Source: Rhodocyclales bacterium (lineage in GTDB: Bacteria > Pseudomonadota > Gammaproteobacteria > Burkholderiales > Rhodocyclaceae). From it: a stretch of DNA of 64,000 nucleotides. Positions within the stretch are counted from its first letter, which is position 1, and each line of letters starts with the position of its first letter. The translations under genes and the position numbers were made by a program. The notes below the pieces were generated by a model. It was not told where the DNA came from and searched no databases. It saw only the letters and a list, made by a program, of their open reading frames with translations. Shown piece after piece: positions 42,954 through 52,612 of this stretch. The DNA is taken from the NCBI GenBank assembly GCA_026399435.1, contig JAPLQX010000017.1:1-64000 (forward strand), read 5' to 3'.

Positions 42954-44555
42954 TCAGCAACCGCTCGGGCCGCAATTCGGGAGCGGTGGCGGGATGACAG
43001 GCACGACGACCGGAGGAGGTTCGGGTGCGGTGGGTGCGGCGGGTGCGGGTGCAACTACTGCAACTGCAGCATTCCCGGCAGTGGCGGTTGCCGTCGTCGT
43101 CGTCGTCAAGGCAGTATTCACCGAAGTCGTCGCCGCCGCGATTTGGGCAGCCGTAGCGCCGGGAGCATTCGCCGACGTCGCCGCCGCCGCCGCCGTGGTC
43201 GACGCCGTCGCTGCCGTGGTTGCCGCCGTGTTGGCGTTGTTGGCCGCTGCCGCTGCCGCTGCCAAGTTACCCGTATTGGTCGCGACGATGGTGACCGCAG
43301 TCTGCGCCGCTGCCGCGATCGCTTGGGCGCTCGCCGAGTTCGCTGCCGCCTGGGCCGCCGCCGCCGCAACTGCGGCCGCCTGTGGGTTGGTCGCCGCCGC
43401 GGCCTGAGTAGCCGCCGTCTGCGCCTGCGTGGCTGCCGTATTTGCACGCGTAGCCGCAGCTTGAGCATTGGCGATAGTCGTATCAACAGCCGCCAGAGCC
43501 TGAGCCACTGCCTGGTTAACCGCATTGACGTTGTTGACTTGGGCTGCCAATGTCGCTGCCTGGGCCGTTGCCGTAGCCGACGGCTGCTTGACTGCAGCTG
43601 CAATAACCAGGGTCGATCCGACCGACTGGTTTGCAAGCAATGAACTAAGCGCCTGTTGTGTACTTGCAATAGCAACCTTTTGGGCTACCGTCGCAGCGGC
43701 CTGTGCGGTGGCCGCTTCAGCTGCCGCCTTGGCCGCCTCGGCCGATGCCGCTGCCTTTTGCGCCGGGGTACCTACCGCGTCGGCTGCCGCTTTGGCCTTG
43801 ACCTGAGCCTCGGCCGCCTTCTTGTTCGCATCGTCCACTGCCTTCGATGCCGCCGCCGCCGCCTGCGTCACCACCGGGAAATTGTTGGGCAGGCCGATCT
43901 GCGCCGCGACGTTGAGGAAGGCCTGCACAGCGGCTGGGGCGTTGGCGATCGGGCTAACGGTGGTCGAGGTCGAGGTACCGAACTGGCCGGTGTTAACGGT
44001 GATGGTGCCCAGACTGCTGGCGATCGACAACGCGCCCTGGACAACCGAAGCCGCTGCGACCTGGTTGTTCTCAACCAGCAATGAGATGTCGGTACCGCGG
44101 ATGCCGATGGTCGCCGTGCCAGCCGTGAGCCTCATGCCCCTGGGGTTGTTGGCGCCGATCAGGCCGGAAACGAAACGCAGGCCGCCCTTGAGGAAGTTGA
44201 AGGCCGCCGAACTCTTCGCGACGTCTGTCTTGTTGAAGTTGTACTCATCCACGCGGAATGCTGAATTCGGCTGCAGGGCGGCCAGTTGGCCGTCCTCGAA
44301 CTTCAGGATCACCTTGCCGTCCTTGCCGGTATCGAAGGTGGTGCCAGCCTGAAAGACGTCGCCGGCACGGACCGGAGTCGAGGCGCCACCCTGTTTGGTC
44401 ATGGCGACCGTGCCCGACATCTCGTGCACATAGCCCGCCTGGGCCCAAGCCGAAGACGCACCTACCAGCGCAAAAAGGGCCAGCAGGGCAAAAACAAATG
44501 ACCGGTAACCGGATTTCAGACAGTCCATGATGGTATCCATAAATTTGGTATCCAT
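42954..44555 (-). CDS. Exported FecR-domain protein with very long Ala/Thr-rich region and Pro-rich NCGPSGC C-terminus
   Basis: Signal peptide; FecR region GTVAMTKQGGASTPVRAGDVFQAGTTFDTGKDGKVILKFEDGQLAALQPNSAFRV; start ambiguous (44555/44540/44528). Confidence 0.85.
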   Translation of the reverse strand: MDTKFMDTIMDCLKSGYRSFVFALLALFALVGASSAWAQAGYVHEMSGTVAMTKQGGASTPVRAGDVFQAGTTFDTGKDGKVILKFEDGQLAALQPNSAFRVDEYNFNKTDVAKSSAAFNFLKGGLRFVSGLIGANNPRGMRLTAGTATIGIRGTDISLLVENNQVAAASVVQGALSIASSLGTITVNTGQFGTSTSTTVSPIANAPAAVQAFLNVAAQIGLPNNFPVVTQAAAAASKAVDDANKKAAEAQVKAKAAADAVGTPAQKAAASAEAAKAAAEAATAQAAATVAQKVAIASTQQALSSLLANQSVGSTLVIAAAVKQPSATATAQAATLAAQVNNVNAVNQAVAQALAAVDTTIANAQAAATRANTAATQAQTAATQAAAATNPQAAAVAAAAAQAAANSASAQAIAAAAQTAVTIVATNTGNLAAAAAAANNANTAATTAATASTTAAAAATSANAPGATAAQIAAATTSVNTALTTTTTATATAGNAAVAVVAPAPAAPTAPEPPPVVVPVIPPPLPNCGPSGC

Positions 44556-44560
44556 AAATT
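44531..44560. repeat. 15-bp perfect tandem duplication (tggtatccataaatt x2) duplicating a start codon
   Basis: 44531-44545 identical to 44546-44560; encodes MDTKFMDTI on the minus strand. Confidence 0.95.
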
Positions 44561-44902
44561 CACCCACGAAGTATTTCGGAACCGGCGTCAAGTAGCCGCC
44601 CAACGAACCCACGCAATTGCGCACGCAGATAGCTTTTTACCAAAAAAATGCGGTCTTTGGGGAATCAAGTTGTGACAAAGTTCCGCCACACCGCCAAATG
44701 TTGTCATTCCACCCGTCTCCGCCTGCCCCGGAAACCAACCCGGCGGAGTGTCGAGGCAAGCCAGTCTGGCCGGGGATGGGAAGACGTTGCGGCAAGCCGT
44801 GGCTTCGATTCGCACCTTTGTGTGTCAGGTTGTGCAAATTGGTGGTCTCATGGGTCGACTTCAGTCGGCCAAGTCTGCGCCTATCCTTGTAAAATATCCC
44901 GC

Positions 44903-46183
44903 ATGAATCCATCCCAAGACACCCGCATCGCCATCGTCGGTCTCGGCTACGTTGGTCTGCCGCTGGCCGTCGAATTTGGCAAGAAAACGCCGGTTACCGG
45001 CTTCGACATCAAGCAGAGCCGCATCGACGAACTCAAGGCCGGTCGTGACAGTACCCGGGAAGTCGAGCCGGCCGAACTGGCCGAAGCGAAGCACCTGAGT
45101 TTCACGGCCGATGCTGCGCAATTGCGAACCTGCAACGTCTTTATCGTTACCGTGCCGACCCCGGTTGATAGCGCCCAGCGCCCCGATCTCACCCCCTTGA
45201 TCAAGGCCTCTGAAACTGTCGGCAAGGTCATGCCCAAGGGTGCCATCGTCATTTACGAATCCACGGTCTATCCCGGCGCCACGGAAGAAGTCTGCGTTCC
45301 TCTGCTGGAAAAGCACTCCGGTCTCAAGTTCAATGTTGACTTCTTTGCCGGCTACAGCCCCGAGCGCATCAACCCCGGCGACAAGCAGCACAGACTGCCC
45401 ACCATCAGGAAAGTCACCTCGGGCTCCACACCCGAAATCGCTGAATTCGTCGACACCCTGTATCGCAGCATCATCACCGCCGGCACCCACCGGGCGAGTT
45501 CGATCAAAGTCGCCGAAGCGGCCAAGGTGATCGAAAACACCCAGCGCGACCTCAATATCGCCCTGATGAACGAGCTTTCCCTGATATTCCATCGGCTGGG
45601 CATCGATACCCTCGAAGTCCTCGAAGCGGCCGGCAGCAAATGGAACTTCCTGCCCTTTCGTCCCGGTCTGGTCGGCGGTCACTGCATCGGCGTCGATCCC
45701 TACTACCTGACCCACAAGGCGCAGGAGATCGGTTACCACCCCGAAGTCATCCTCGCCGGCCGGCGCATCAATGACAGCATGGCCGGCTATGTCGCCGACG
45801 AAGTCATCAAGCTCATGACGCAGCGCAAAATGCAGGTCGTCGACTCCAGAATCCTCGTCCTCGGCCTTGCCTTCAAGGAAGGTTGCCCGGACCTGCGCAA
45901 CACCAAGGTCATCGACATCGTGCGCGAACTCACCAGCTACAACGCCCAAGTCGATATCTACGACCCGTGGATTGATGTTGCTGAAGCCGCGCACGAATAC
46001 CAAGTCTCGCCCCTGACGGACAACCCGCAGCCTGGCACTTATGACGCTATCGTCCTTGCTGTGGCGCACCCCGAATTCCTGCAACTGGGGGCAGCAGGTA
46101 TTCATGCCCTGGGCAAGGCTGGACACGTGCTCTACGATGTGAAGTCACTGTTGGGCAAGACCGAAGCGGATGGTCGCCTTTAA
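44903..46183 (+). CDS. Nucleotide sugar dehydrogenase (UDP-N-acetyl-hexosamine dehydrogenase, TviB/WbpA-like)
   Basis: [54 protein letters not shown]. Confidence 0.93.
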   Translation: MNPSQDTRIAIVGLGYVGLPLAVEFGKKTPVTGFDIKQSRIDELKAGRDSTREVEPAELAEAKHLSFTADAAQLRTCNVFIVTVPTPVDSAQRPDLTPLIKASETVGKVMPKGAIVIYESTVYPGATEEVCVPLLEKHSGLKFNVDFFAGYSPERINPGDKQHRLPTIRKVTSGSTPEIAEFVDTLYRSIITAGTHRASSIKVAEAAKVIENTQRDLNIALMNELSLIFHRLGIDTLEVLEAAGSKWNFLPFRPGLVGGHCIGVDPYYLTHKAQEIGYHPEVILAGRRINDSMAGYVADEVIKLMTQRKMQVVDSRILVLGLAFKEGCPDLRNTKVIDIVRELTSYNAQVDIYDPWIDVAEAAHEYQVSPLTDNPQPGTYDAIVLAVAHPEFLQLGAAGIHALGKAGHVLYDVKSLLGKTEADGRL

Positions 46184-46248
46184 GGCTACAGCAGCAATAC
46201 TTCAATTTGGCAAGATTTAACCGCTGTCCGATACGAACGAAGACTTAA

Positions 46249-48066
46249 TTGGCGCCACCTCCCAACTCTACCGCCACCGTTCCAGAATTGTTGCTACGCC
46301 TCTGGCACTACCTTGGCCCGCGTCGTCAGCGTCAGTTCGGGCTGCTGTCGGGCTTGATCTTGGTCAGCGTATTCGCTGAAGTCGTTAGCTTGGGTGCCGT
46401 GCTGCCCTTCCTCGGCATAGTAACGACACCGGAGCGGGCGTTGAGCTACCCTGTTGTCGCGAAGGTAGCCAAGGCTTTTGGCATTTACTCCGCCGATCAA
46501 TTGGTATTGCCCTTCATAGTCGCGTTTGCCGGGGCCGTTTTGATCGCAGCAGCAATTCGCATGCTGTTTTTCTGGGCCAGCAGCAGACTCGCGTATGCCT
46601 GCAGTACAGACCTTAGCAACGAGGTCTATCGCCGCACTCTCTACCAGCCCTACCGGGTTCATGTCGCCCGCAACAGTAGTCACTTGATCAGCGGCATCAC
46701 CGCCAAGGCGGGCGATATCGTCACTGTGCTGCTAGCGTTGTCGACGCTATTGAGCGCAGTTCTACTGCTATTGGCGATCACTCTCACTTTGGTCGCGATC
46801 AATCCCGTGGTGGCTTTGGAGGCAGGTGTCGGTTTTGGTGCCAGTTATGTATTGATCTCGTGGCTGGTAAATCACAGATTAAGAAGAAATAGTCGACGCA
46901 TCGCCGATGAAAGAACTCAGGTAATCAAAGCACTGCAAGAAGGGTTGGGTGGCATTCGCGATGTGTTGCTCGATGGGACGCAGCCGGTTTACTGTGCCAT
47001 CTACCGGAACGCCAACCACGTATTGAGCCAGGCGCAGAGCAGCAACTATTTTCTTGCGATAAGCCCGCGCCCCGGCATGGAGGCACTAGGCATGGTGTTG
47101 ATTGCTTTCATCACCTATAGCTTCAGCAATCAGGCGGGAGGCGTCGCGACGGCTGTGCCGGTGCTTGGTGCGCTGGCGCTTGCTGCGCTACGTCTACTAC
47201 CGGCTCTGCAGCAGAGTTATGGCGCCTGGGTGAGTATTGCCGGCTGCAGTGTCTCGCTGGCCGATACTGTCGCATTGCTTGATCAGCCTCTCGATGCCGA
47301 GGCACTGCAACCCGTTCGCACGCCGCTGCCCCTTAAGAGCACTATCAGCTTCAATGCCGTGCATTTTCGCTATACAACCGATGGCCCCATGGTGCTGGAG
47401 GACTTCAGCTTCACCATTGCCAAGGGGGCGCGGATCGGCTTCGTCGGTAGCTCTGGTAGCGGCAAGAGTACGACGTTGGATATACTGATGGGGCTGCTAA
47501 GTCCCACCGAGGGACAGTTTCTGGTGGATGGTCAGCCGGTCATTGGCAGTCGAGTCAGGGCATGGCAGCGAAGCATCGCCCATGTGCCGCAAAACATTTA
47601 TTTGGCCGATACTACTCTGGCTGAGAATATTGCATTTGGTATCCCGCGCGACACGATCGATCTGGAGCGGGTACAACAGGCTGCCAGGCAGGCGCAGATT
47701 GCCGATTTTATTGAGAGCCGGCCCGAGGGCTACAGCGCGTTTGTGGGGGAACGTGGCATCCGTCTCAGTGGCGGCCAGCGTCAACGCATCGGAATTGCCC
47801 GTGCGCTCTACAAGCAGGCCAGCGTTCTGGTGTTCGACGAAGCCACCAGCGCCCTTGACAATGCTACCGAACAGGCGGTTCTGACCGCCATCGAAGAACT
47901 TGATCGCGACCTCACCATCCTGCTCGTCGCCCATAGGCTTACCACTGTGCGGCACTGCGACCTCATCGTTGAACTCGAGCATGGTCGGGTGGTAGCACAG
48001 GGTACGTACCAACAGCTACTCGAGTGCAGCCCAAGTTTTCGGCAAATGGACCGTTCTGCGCGATAA
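46249..48066 (+). CDS. ABC transporter, fused permease/ATPase (MsbA/PglK-like putative lipid-linked oligosaccharide flippase)
   Basis: Six-TM domain; Walker A GSSGSGKST, LSGGQRQRIGIARAL, VFDEATSALD; TTG start. Confidence 0.85.
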   Translation: MAPPPNSTATVPELLLRLWHYLGPRRQRQFGLLSGLILVSVFAEVVSLGAVLPFLGIVTTPERALSYPVVAKVAKAFGIYSADQLVLPFIVAFAGAVLIAAAIRMLFFWASSRLAYACSTDLSNEVYRRTLYQPYRVHVARNSSHLISGITAKAGDIVTVLLALSTLLSAVLLLLAITLTLVAINPVVALEAGVGFGASYVLISWLVNHRLRRNSRRIADERTQVIKALQEGLGGIRDVLLDGTQPVYCAIYRNANHVLSQAQSSNYFLAISPRPGMEALGMVLIAFITYSFSNQAGGVATAVPVLGALALAALRLLPALQQSYGAWVSIAGCSVSLADTVALLDQPLDAEALQPVRTPLPLKSTISFNAVHFRYTTDGPMVLEDFSFTIAKGARIGFVGSSGSGKSTTLDILMGLLSPTEGQFLVDGQPVIGSRVRAWQRSIAHVPQNIYLADTTLAENIAFGIPRDTIDLERVQQAARQAQIADFIESRPEGYSAFVGERGIRLSGGQRQRIGIARALYKQASVLVFDEATSALDNATEQAVLTAIEELDRDLTILLVAHRLTTVRHCDLIVELEHGRVVAQGTYQQLLECSPSFRQMDRSAR

Positions 48067-48245
48067 CAGTCAATGACGCCGCCTATGATCCTGGTTCATG
48101 CGGTCGAGCCACGGATCACACCTGCAAGGATATTCGCGCCGGATTGATGGACCGTGTGCGGGCTGTTGAATTGGTGAATCGCCCAACCGTTTGGCAACAT
48201 CGGGCACCGAATGGCCTCGCTCCGTGACCTTGCCTGGCTGCTTCT

Positions 48246-48303
48246 ATCCTGAATTCTTCCGGGTAACGCTTCGTACTCATGACGCATCCTGAATTCGCCC
48301 GGG
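48246..48303 (+). repeat. Short direct repeat ATCCTGAATTC(TTC/GCC)CGGG, two copies 40 bp apart
   Basis: 48246-48263 and 48286-48303. Confidence 0.7.
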
Positions 48304-48329
48304 ATCAAGGCTTCAGAGCGTCTGCAGGT

Positions 48330-48610
48330 TCCGGGGCGATTCACCCTTTCTGGACAATGCCGTCGTAGAATTCATGTTCTCTATGCCAAACCATTTCAAG
48401 ATACCTGATGGAGTCACGAAGCGGTTGCTACGTCGGGCAATGCAGGACTTGCTCCCTGAGGCAACGCGAATGCGGGTCAAGAAAACTGGCTGGAACGCCC
48501 CGGTGCACCACAGGTTTTCGGATCCTGGATTGGACTCGCTGCGGGATATAGTTGCCTCCAACTTATTTCGGGGGCGTGGCATTTACGGCTTGGCGAAGTG
48601 GATCGTCTGA
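48330..48610 (+). pseudogene. Decayed 3' remnant of an asparagine synthase-like gene
   Basis: NAVVEFMFSMPNHFKIPDGVTKRLLRRAMQDLLPEATRMRVKKTGWNAPVHHRF; upstream HPF(L)DNAVVEF appears interrupted by a 1-nt deletion; no N-terminal domain. Confidence 0.8.
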
Positions 48611-48723
48611 TTCAAGAACATGAAACACCAGTGCGGACAGGTGAGGCATCAAAGTACAATCACGTGATGTTCCCGTGGCAACTGCCATCAATACCGTGTA
48701 TCAATTGCGGGGTTACATAAGCT

Positions 48724-49932
48724 GTGCTCTTTGGCAATCGCATTCCATTAACTTCGACAGCGGAAACTCCAGATCCGCGTCTGGAACAGCCGTTGCATAG
48801 CCAGATGATCGCCAGGTTCAAAACATTTATCTGCGCGCATACTACCAAATATGGCGATGGGGTTTTAGACCACTTCAAGGTTTCTTACACCACGCAGATA
48901 AAGGCTTGGCTTGGGGTTTTGTACCTTTTCCGTTTGACCGTCCTTAATTCCAGAAAATACATTTTCGAGACTTTTCGCAACAGGGAGTTGATCGCTTGCT
49001 TGAACCCCCGGGACGTTCTCATCCTTGGAGGCAAGCCCGATCTTCATCAGTGTTTGGAAAATGGCTACGGTTTATTTCGGACTGGCGGAATTGAAGCCGC
49101 GATACTTGTCGCTTGGCGGCGAGGACGAACGGCGCCGCTCATCCTTCAGATATACCTTGCCAAGAAGCTATTGCGAGGGCGGAAATACTTTTTTCTTTGG
49201 GAAGACACTCTTCCGGTCGGGATATTTTTTTCGCTATTGGGAAACAGTTGTCATCACTCGACTATATGTATTCAGCATGGATTCCATTCTGCCGGTGCAT
49301 CGGGGGCCGGATTGAATGACGGGGCTTTATGTAAATACAACCTGCTATACGCTTTGGAGCAAAAGGAGCACATTCCATCCAGCGATACTGCAATCTTCGA
49401 GCTCGGACTTCCGTATGACGTAGCCAGTTCAAACGAGATCTCTCGCGAAATAGTCTTGGTCGGGACGGGTGAGCATGAGTACCGGCGAGACTTTTATTTT
49501 AGATCGCTTGATTTCTATAAACGCGTACAAGAGCAGCTAAGAGGGAGGGGATGGGCAGTAACGTATAGACCGCATCCCGATGAACATGGATCAGACTATT
49601 CTTCATTGTTTCCGGCAGTTGATGAGGGTACCAAGCTTGCGTGTCTTTCCGGCCCGAGAAAAACATTTATCGGATATGTTTCCACACTTCTTTACGAAGC
49701 CAGGACGCTCGGTCACTGTGTCATATGTGTGACTGACCCTGCGATGCATAAAAATTCATTTACGCCAAATGCCGAAATTGATGCTGACGATGCTAGGAAC
49801 ATCGAAACCGTTATAGACAATTTGCATTCCGAAATGGAAACAATCCTGGTTCCGCGGCCTCGTCCGATACGGGATCGATTCCTGGCAATTCTTGGAGAAA
49901 TCGAAATGGATCGTCGCTGTCTTGATGAGTAG
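48724..49932 (+). CDS. Hypothetical polysaccharide-locus protein, possibly GT-B-fold transferase
   Basis: Intact ORF in the AT-rich segment; IQHGFHS and YRPHPDEHGSDY stretches recall glycan transferases. Confidence 0.6.
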   Translation: MLFGNRIPLTSTAETPDPRLEQPLHSQMIARFKTFICAHTTKYGDGVLDHFKVSYTTQIKAWLGVLYLFRLTVLNSRKYIFETFRNRELIACLNPRDVLILGGKPDLHQCLENGYGLFRTGGIEAAILVAWRRGRTAPLILQIYLAKKLLRGRKYFFLWEDTLPVGIFFSLLGNSCHHSTICIQHGFHSAGASGAGLNDGALCKYNLLYALEQKEHIPSSDTAIFELGLPYDVASSNEISREIVLVGTGEHEYRRDFYFRSLDFYKRVQEQLRGRGWAVTYRPHPDEHGSDYSSLFPAVDEGTKLACLSGPRKTFIGYVSTLLYEARTLGHCVICVTDPAMHKNSFTPNAEIDADDARNIETVIDNLHSEMETILVPRPRPIRDRFLAILGEIEMDRRCLDE

Positions 49933-50099
49933 CGTTAATCTCCCGCGATGTCCGCCGCTGTTTCCATGGTTCGCCTCAAGGACCGAACATAAAATATCCG
50001 TTATGGAGCGCCGTTACTTGGACCTTTTCGTTTCCGCCTGGGCAGCTCAAACAAAAAGATGATCGATCGCCCCCATGATTAGACACGCCTATTCTATCC

Positions 50100-51395
50100 A
50101 TGCATAACGCAATTACTTTCGTGCTGGCGCTCAGCGTTGGCGTCAATGTCCTAAGCCTGAATTATGCTATTGGAACTCTGCTGGATCTCTCGGGCCAGAG
50201 TGTTTCTCTTGCGGTTAATCTTGCCTGTGTGGCGTGTGTAGTTCACCACGTTGCCACAGAAAAAACTGTCGGGTTACTCAGCAGCTCACTCTGGATAACC
50301 ATACTGACAGTTCTAATAGTTCCGCTCATTGGATATTTGATTAATTACCACGGGCAAGACTCGGTTGTTTTTGTATTTTGGCTAAAGCGATCAGCCCTGA
50401 TCATAGTGACACTTATCGCAGCAGTGGTACTTTTAGTGCGCCTGCCAAGCCGCTGGGCGTCAGTTTTCTCCGAGTTCATATTGGTACTTAATTGCGCCAC
50501 TATTCTGTACTCATATTTCAATCCAAATGAGGCGTTGATCTTCTTCACCGCAGAAATGGAAGAATGGGGCGACCTTGAATCCATTAGCACCGGGCGGGCG
50601 TTTGGAACCAGCATAAATCCAAATGATGCTGCATTTTCCTTGGTAGCGTGTTATCTGGTGTGCCAAATAGTCATTCAAACCGGCCGAACCCGAATTGAAT
50701 TTTGGCACCGTACAGTGCTAGACGCATTTGTTATAGGAACGCTTGTTTTAACAGGGTCACGCGCGATAGTGTTACTCGGCGTGATATGTATTTTGCTGAC
50801 TACTTTTTATGCATACGCCGAAGGCGCGAAGGCATTAAGTATCGGTTCTTCAAAACTGATTAAACAGCGAGCGTTCTATGTAATACTTGTTGGTTTATCC
50901 TTGGTTCTATTAATGGCATTCCTGTTGGCTGGGGACGACGAAACCGGGGCGTTTCGTGTTGTTTCCTTCTTGACAAGCACTCAAAGTGAGGAAGCGCTGG
51001 AAAGCACCAGTTTGAGATTGGATGCACTTGTTGCTGGCTTGCAGCTGATTTTTGAAAACCCGCTGACTGGGGTCGGGTTTGAGGACAGTGCAACTTTATT
51101 GTTCCTGCTCCCTCATAACACGTTTGTTTACTATTTTGCGAATAATGGAATCATATTGGGGCTCATGTATCTTGCGTTCATCTATGCGATATTTATAAAG
51201 CCAAGAAAAAAAGGCCATCGGGTAATGCTGAGTATTTGTCTATTATTTATATTGGGCGCTTCGTTTTTTATGCATACGTTGTTGGATAGTAAACAACTGC
51301 CATGGCTGGTCGCTGCATTGATCGGTCTTGGACGCGGGCAGCAAGGCTTACAAAGGCCCACGAGAAATGAACTACAGGCATTTGCCCCACAGTAA
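50100..51395 (+). CDS. O-antigen/EPS polymerase-like multi-TM protein (Wzy-like)
   Basis: Many TM segments, GSRAIVLLGVICILL, NPLTGVGFEDSATLLFLLPHNTFVYYFANNG. Confidence 0.8.
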   Translation: MHNAITFVLALSVGVNVLSLNYAIGTLLDLSGQSVSLAVNLACVACVVHHVATEKTVGLLSSSLWITILTVLIVPLIGYLINYHGQDSVVFVFWLKRSALIIVTLIAAVVLLVRLPSRWASVFSEFILVLNCATILYSYFNPNEALIFFTAEMEEWGDLESISTGRAFGTSINPNDAAFSLVACYLVCQIVIQTGRTRIEFWHRTVLDAFVIGTLVLTGSRAIVLLGVICILLTTFYAYAEGAKALSIGSSKLIKQRAFYVILVGLSLVLLMAFLLAGDDETGAFRVVSFLTSTQSEEALESTSLRLDALVAGLQLIFENPLTGVGFEDSATLLFLLPHNTFVYYFANNGIILGLMYLAFIYAIFIKPRKKGHRVMLSICLLFILGASFFMHTLLDSKQLPWLVAALIGLGRGQQGLQRPTRNELQAFAPQ

Positions 51396-51412
51396 TTGTT
51401 CCATGAATAGCG

Positions 51413-52228
51413 ATGAGTAATTGTGCCGCAGCTTGTCTTGAAGGTTCGCGAGAGTCCAGGAACTATCCGCTGATATCAATTGTTACAGTTTGCCGTAACG
51501 CCGGAAATACAATCGCCAGGACATTTCAGGGGCTGAGGGATCAAACTTACCCAAATATTGAATACATTGTGATTGATGGTGGTTCAACTGATGGCACCGT
51601 CGAGCGTATAGCTTCGGACAGTGATTTAATATCCTGTTATGTGTCTGAAAAAGATAATGGTATTTACGATGCAATGAACAAAGGCATCAGGATCGCCAGA
51701 GGTGAAATCATCGGCATTATTAATGCCGATGATTACTATGAGCCGACCGCGTTAGAGGAAGTCATGCGTGCTTGGCAGAAAGACAATAGCCTGGATGTAA
51801 TTTATGGAAATTGCGAAGTCGTTAATTTTGGAGAGAGCGTCGTAAGGACTAGCAAGCCGCAGCTTGACTTCAAAAAGGGCGTGATTAACATTCCGCATCC
51901 CTCGGCTTTTGTTTCAAAACGTTGCTATACAAATCATGGGCTTTTTGATGATTCGTACTTGTATGGCGGTGATTATGAATTGTTCTGCCGCCTTGCTAGT
52001 CGCGGCGCCAAATTCCGCTATATTGACAAGACGCTTGCATATTTTCGCCTTGGCGGCTTTAGTGCCTCGGTAGGCATCGCAAAAGAAAAAGAATTGTTAT
52101 TGACGACATGGAAGTATTGGGGGTTTTTGGCTGCATGCAAGGTATTTCCTGGAAAGTGTTGTTATCCATTTGTTCGCCGGAAACTGGGGTCCTGCCTTCG
52201 CAACCTGGGATTGAAGCGGGCTGTTTGA
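51413..52228 (+). CDS. Glycosyltransferase family 2
   Basis: PLISIVTVCRNAGNTIARTFQGLRDQTYPNIEYIVIDGGSTDGT; NADDYYEP. Confidence 0.93.
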   Translation: MSNCAAACLEGSRESRNYPLISIVTVCRNAGNTIARTFQGLRDQTYPNIEYIVIDGGSTDGTVERIASDSDLISCYVSEKDNGIYDAMNKGIRIARGEIIGIINADDYYEPTALEEVMRAWQKDNSLDVIYGNCEVVNFGESVVRTSKPQLDFKKGVINIPHPSAFVSKRCYTNHGLFDDSYLYGGDYELFCRLASRGAKFRYIDKTLAYFRLGGFSASVGIAKEKELLLTTWKYWGFLAACKVFPGKCCYPFVRRKLGSCLRNLGLKRAV

Positions 52229-52436
52229 GAATCAACAGAAAAGGTGGCACCGTAGCCGATCGGCCATAACAATGTGCCGGGCAAAGGCGGGCGTACTATT
52301 TTCGACGCAGGTGGTGAACCTGAATATTTGCGTCTCGGCGGACGCTGCATTTGATGCGCTAGAAGAATGGTTGGTTGATCGGTACCCGCAAGTCGGGAGA
52401 TGCGTTGGTGGTGTGTGGGCCGGGTATTGTTGTGGT

Positions 52437-52475
52437 GTCGGGCAATAGGTTGCGTTAACTATTCCATTGCCCGAC
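52437..52475. repeat. Perfect 10-bp inverted repeat GTCGGGCAAT/ATTGCCCGAC with 19-nt loop
   Basis: 52437-52446 and 52466-52475. Confidence 0.85.
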
Positions 52476-52612
52476 GGTTCGCGACAAAAGCGAAACAAAG
52501 AATGGTGGAAATTTGCTGTAACGCCGCGCTGGACGCGATAGACAATGCTTAGCCGAAGCTGTTGCAGGTACGCTTTGTTCGTCAGGAACAAGTCTTCTGA
52601 ATAGGTGCATCA

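Noticed and set aside
43118-43675. Arg-rich minus ORF (185 aa) and plus-strand Ala/Arg ORFs in the same region
   Set aside because: Alternative frames of the Ala-codon-rich (GCC/GCG) FecR-domain gene; low-complexity by-products.
48096-48582. Minus-strand ORFs of 82 and 89 aa
   Set aside because: Overlap the asparagine synthase remnant and flank; no coding signal.
52229-52612. Possible small gene in the gap before the methyltransferase
   Set aside because: Only short, unconvincing frames on both strands; kept only the inverted repeat as an observation.
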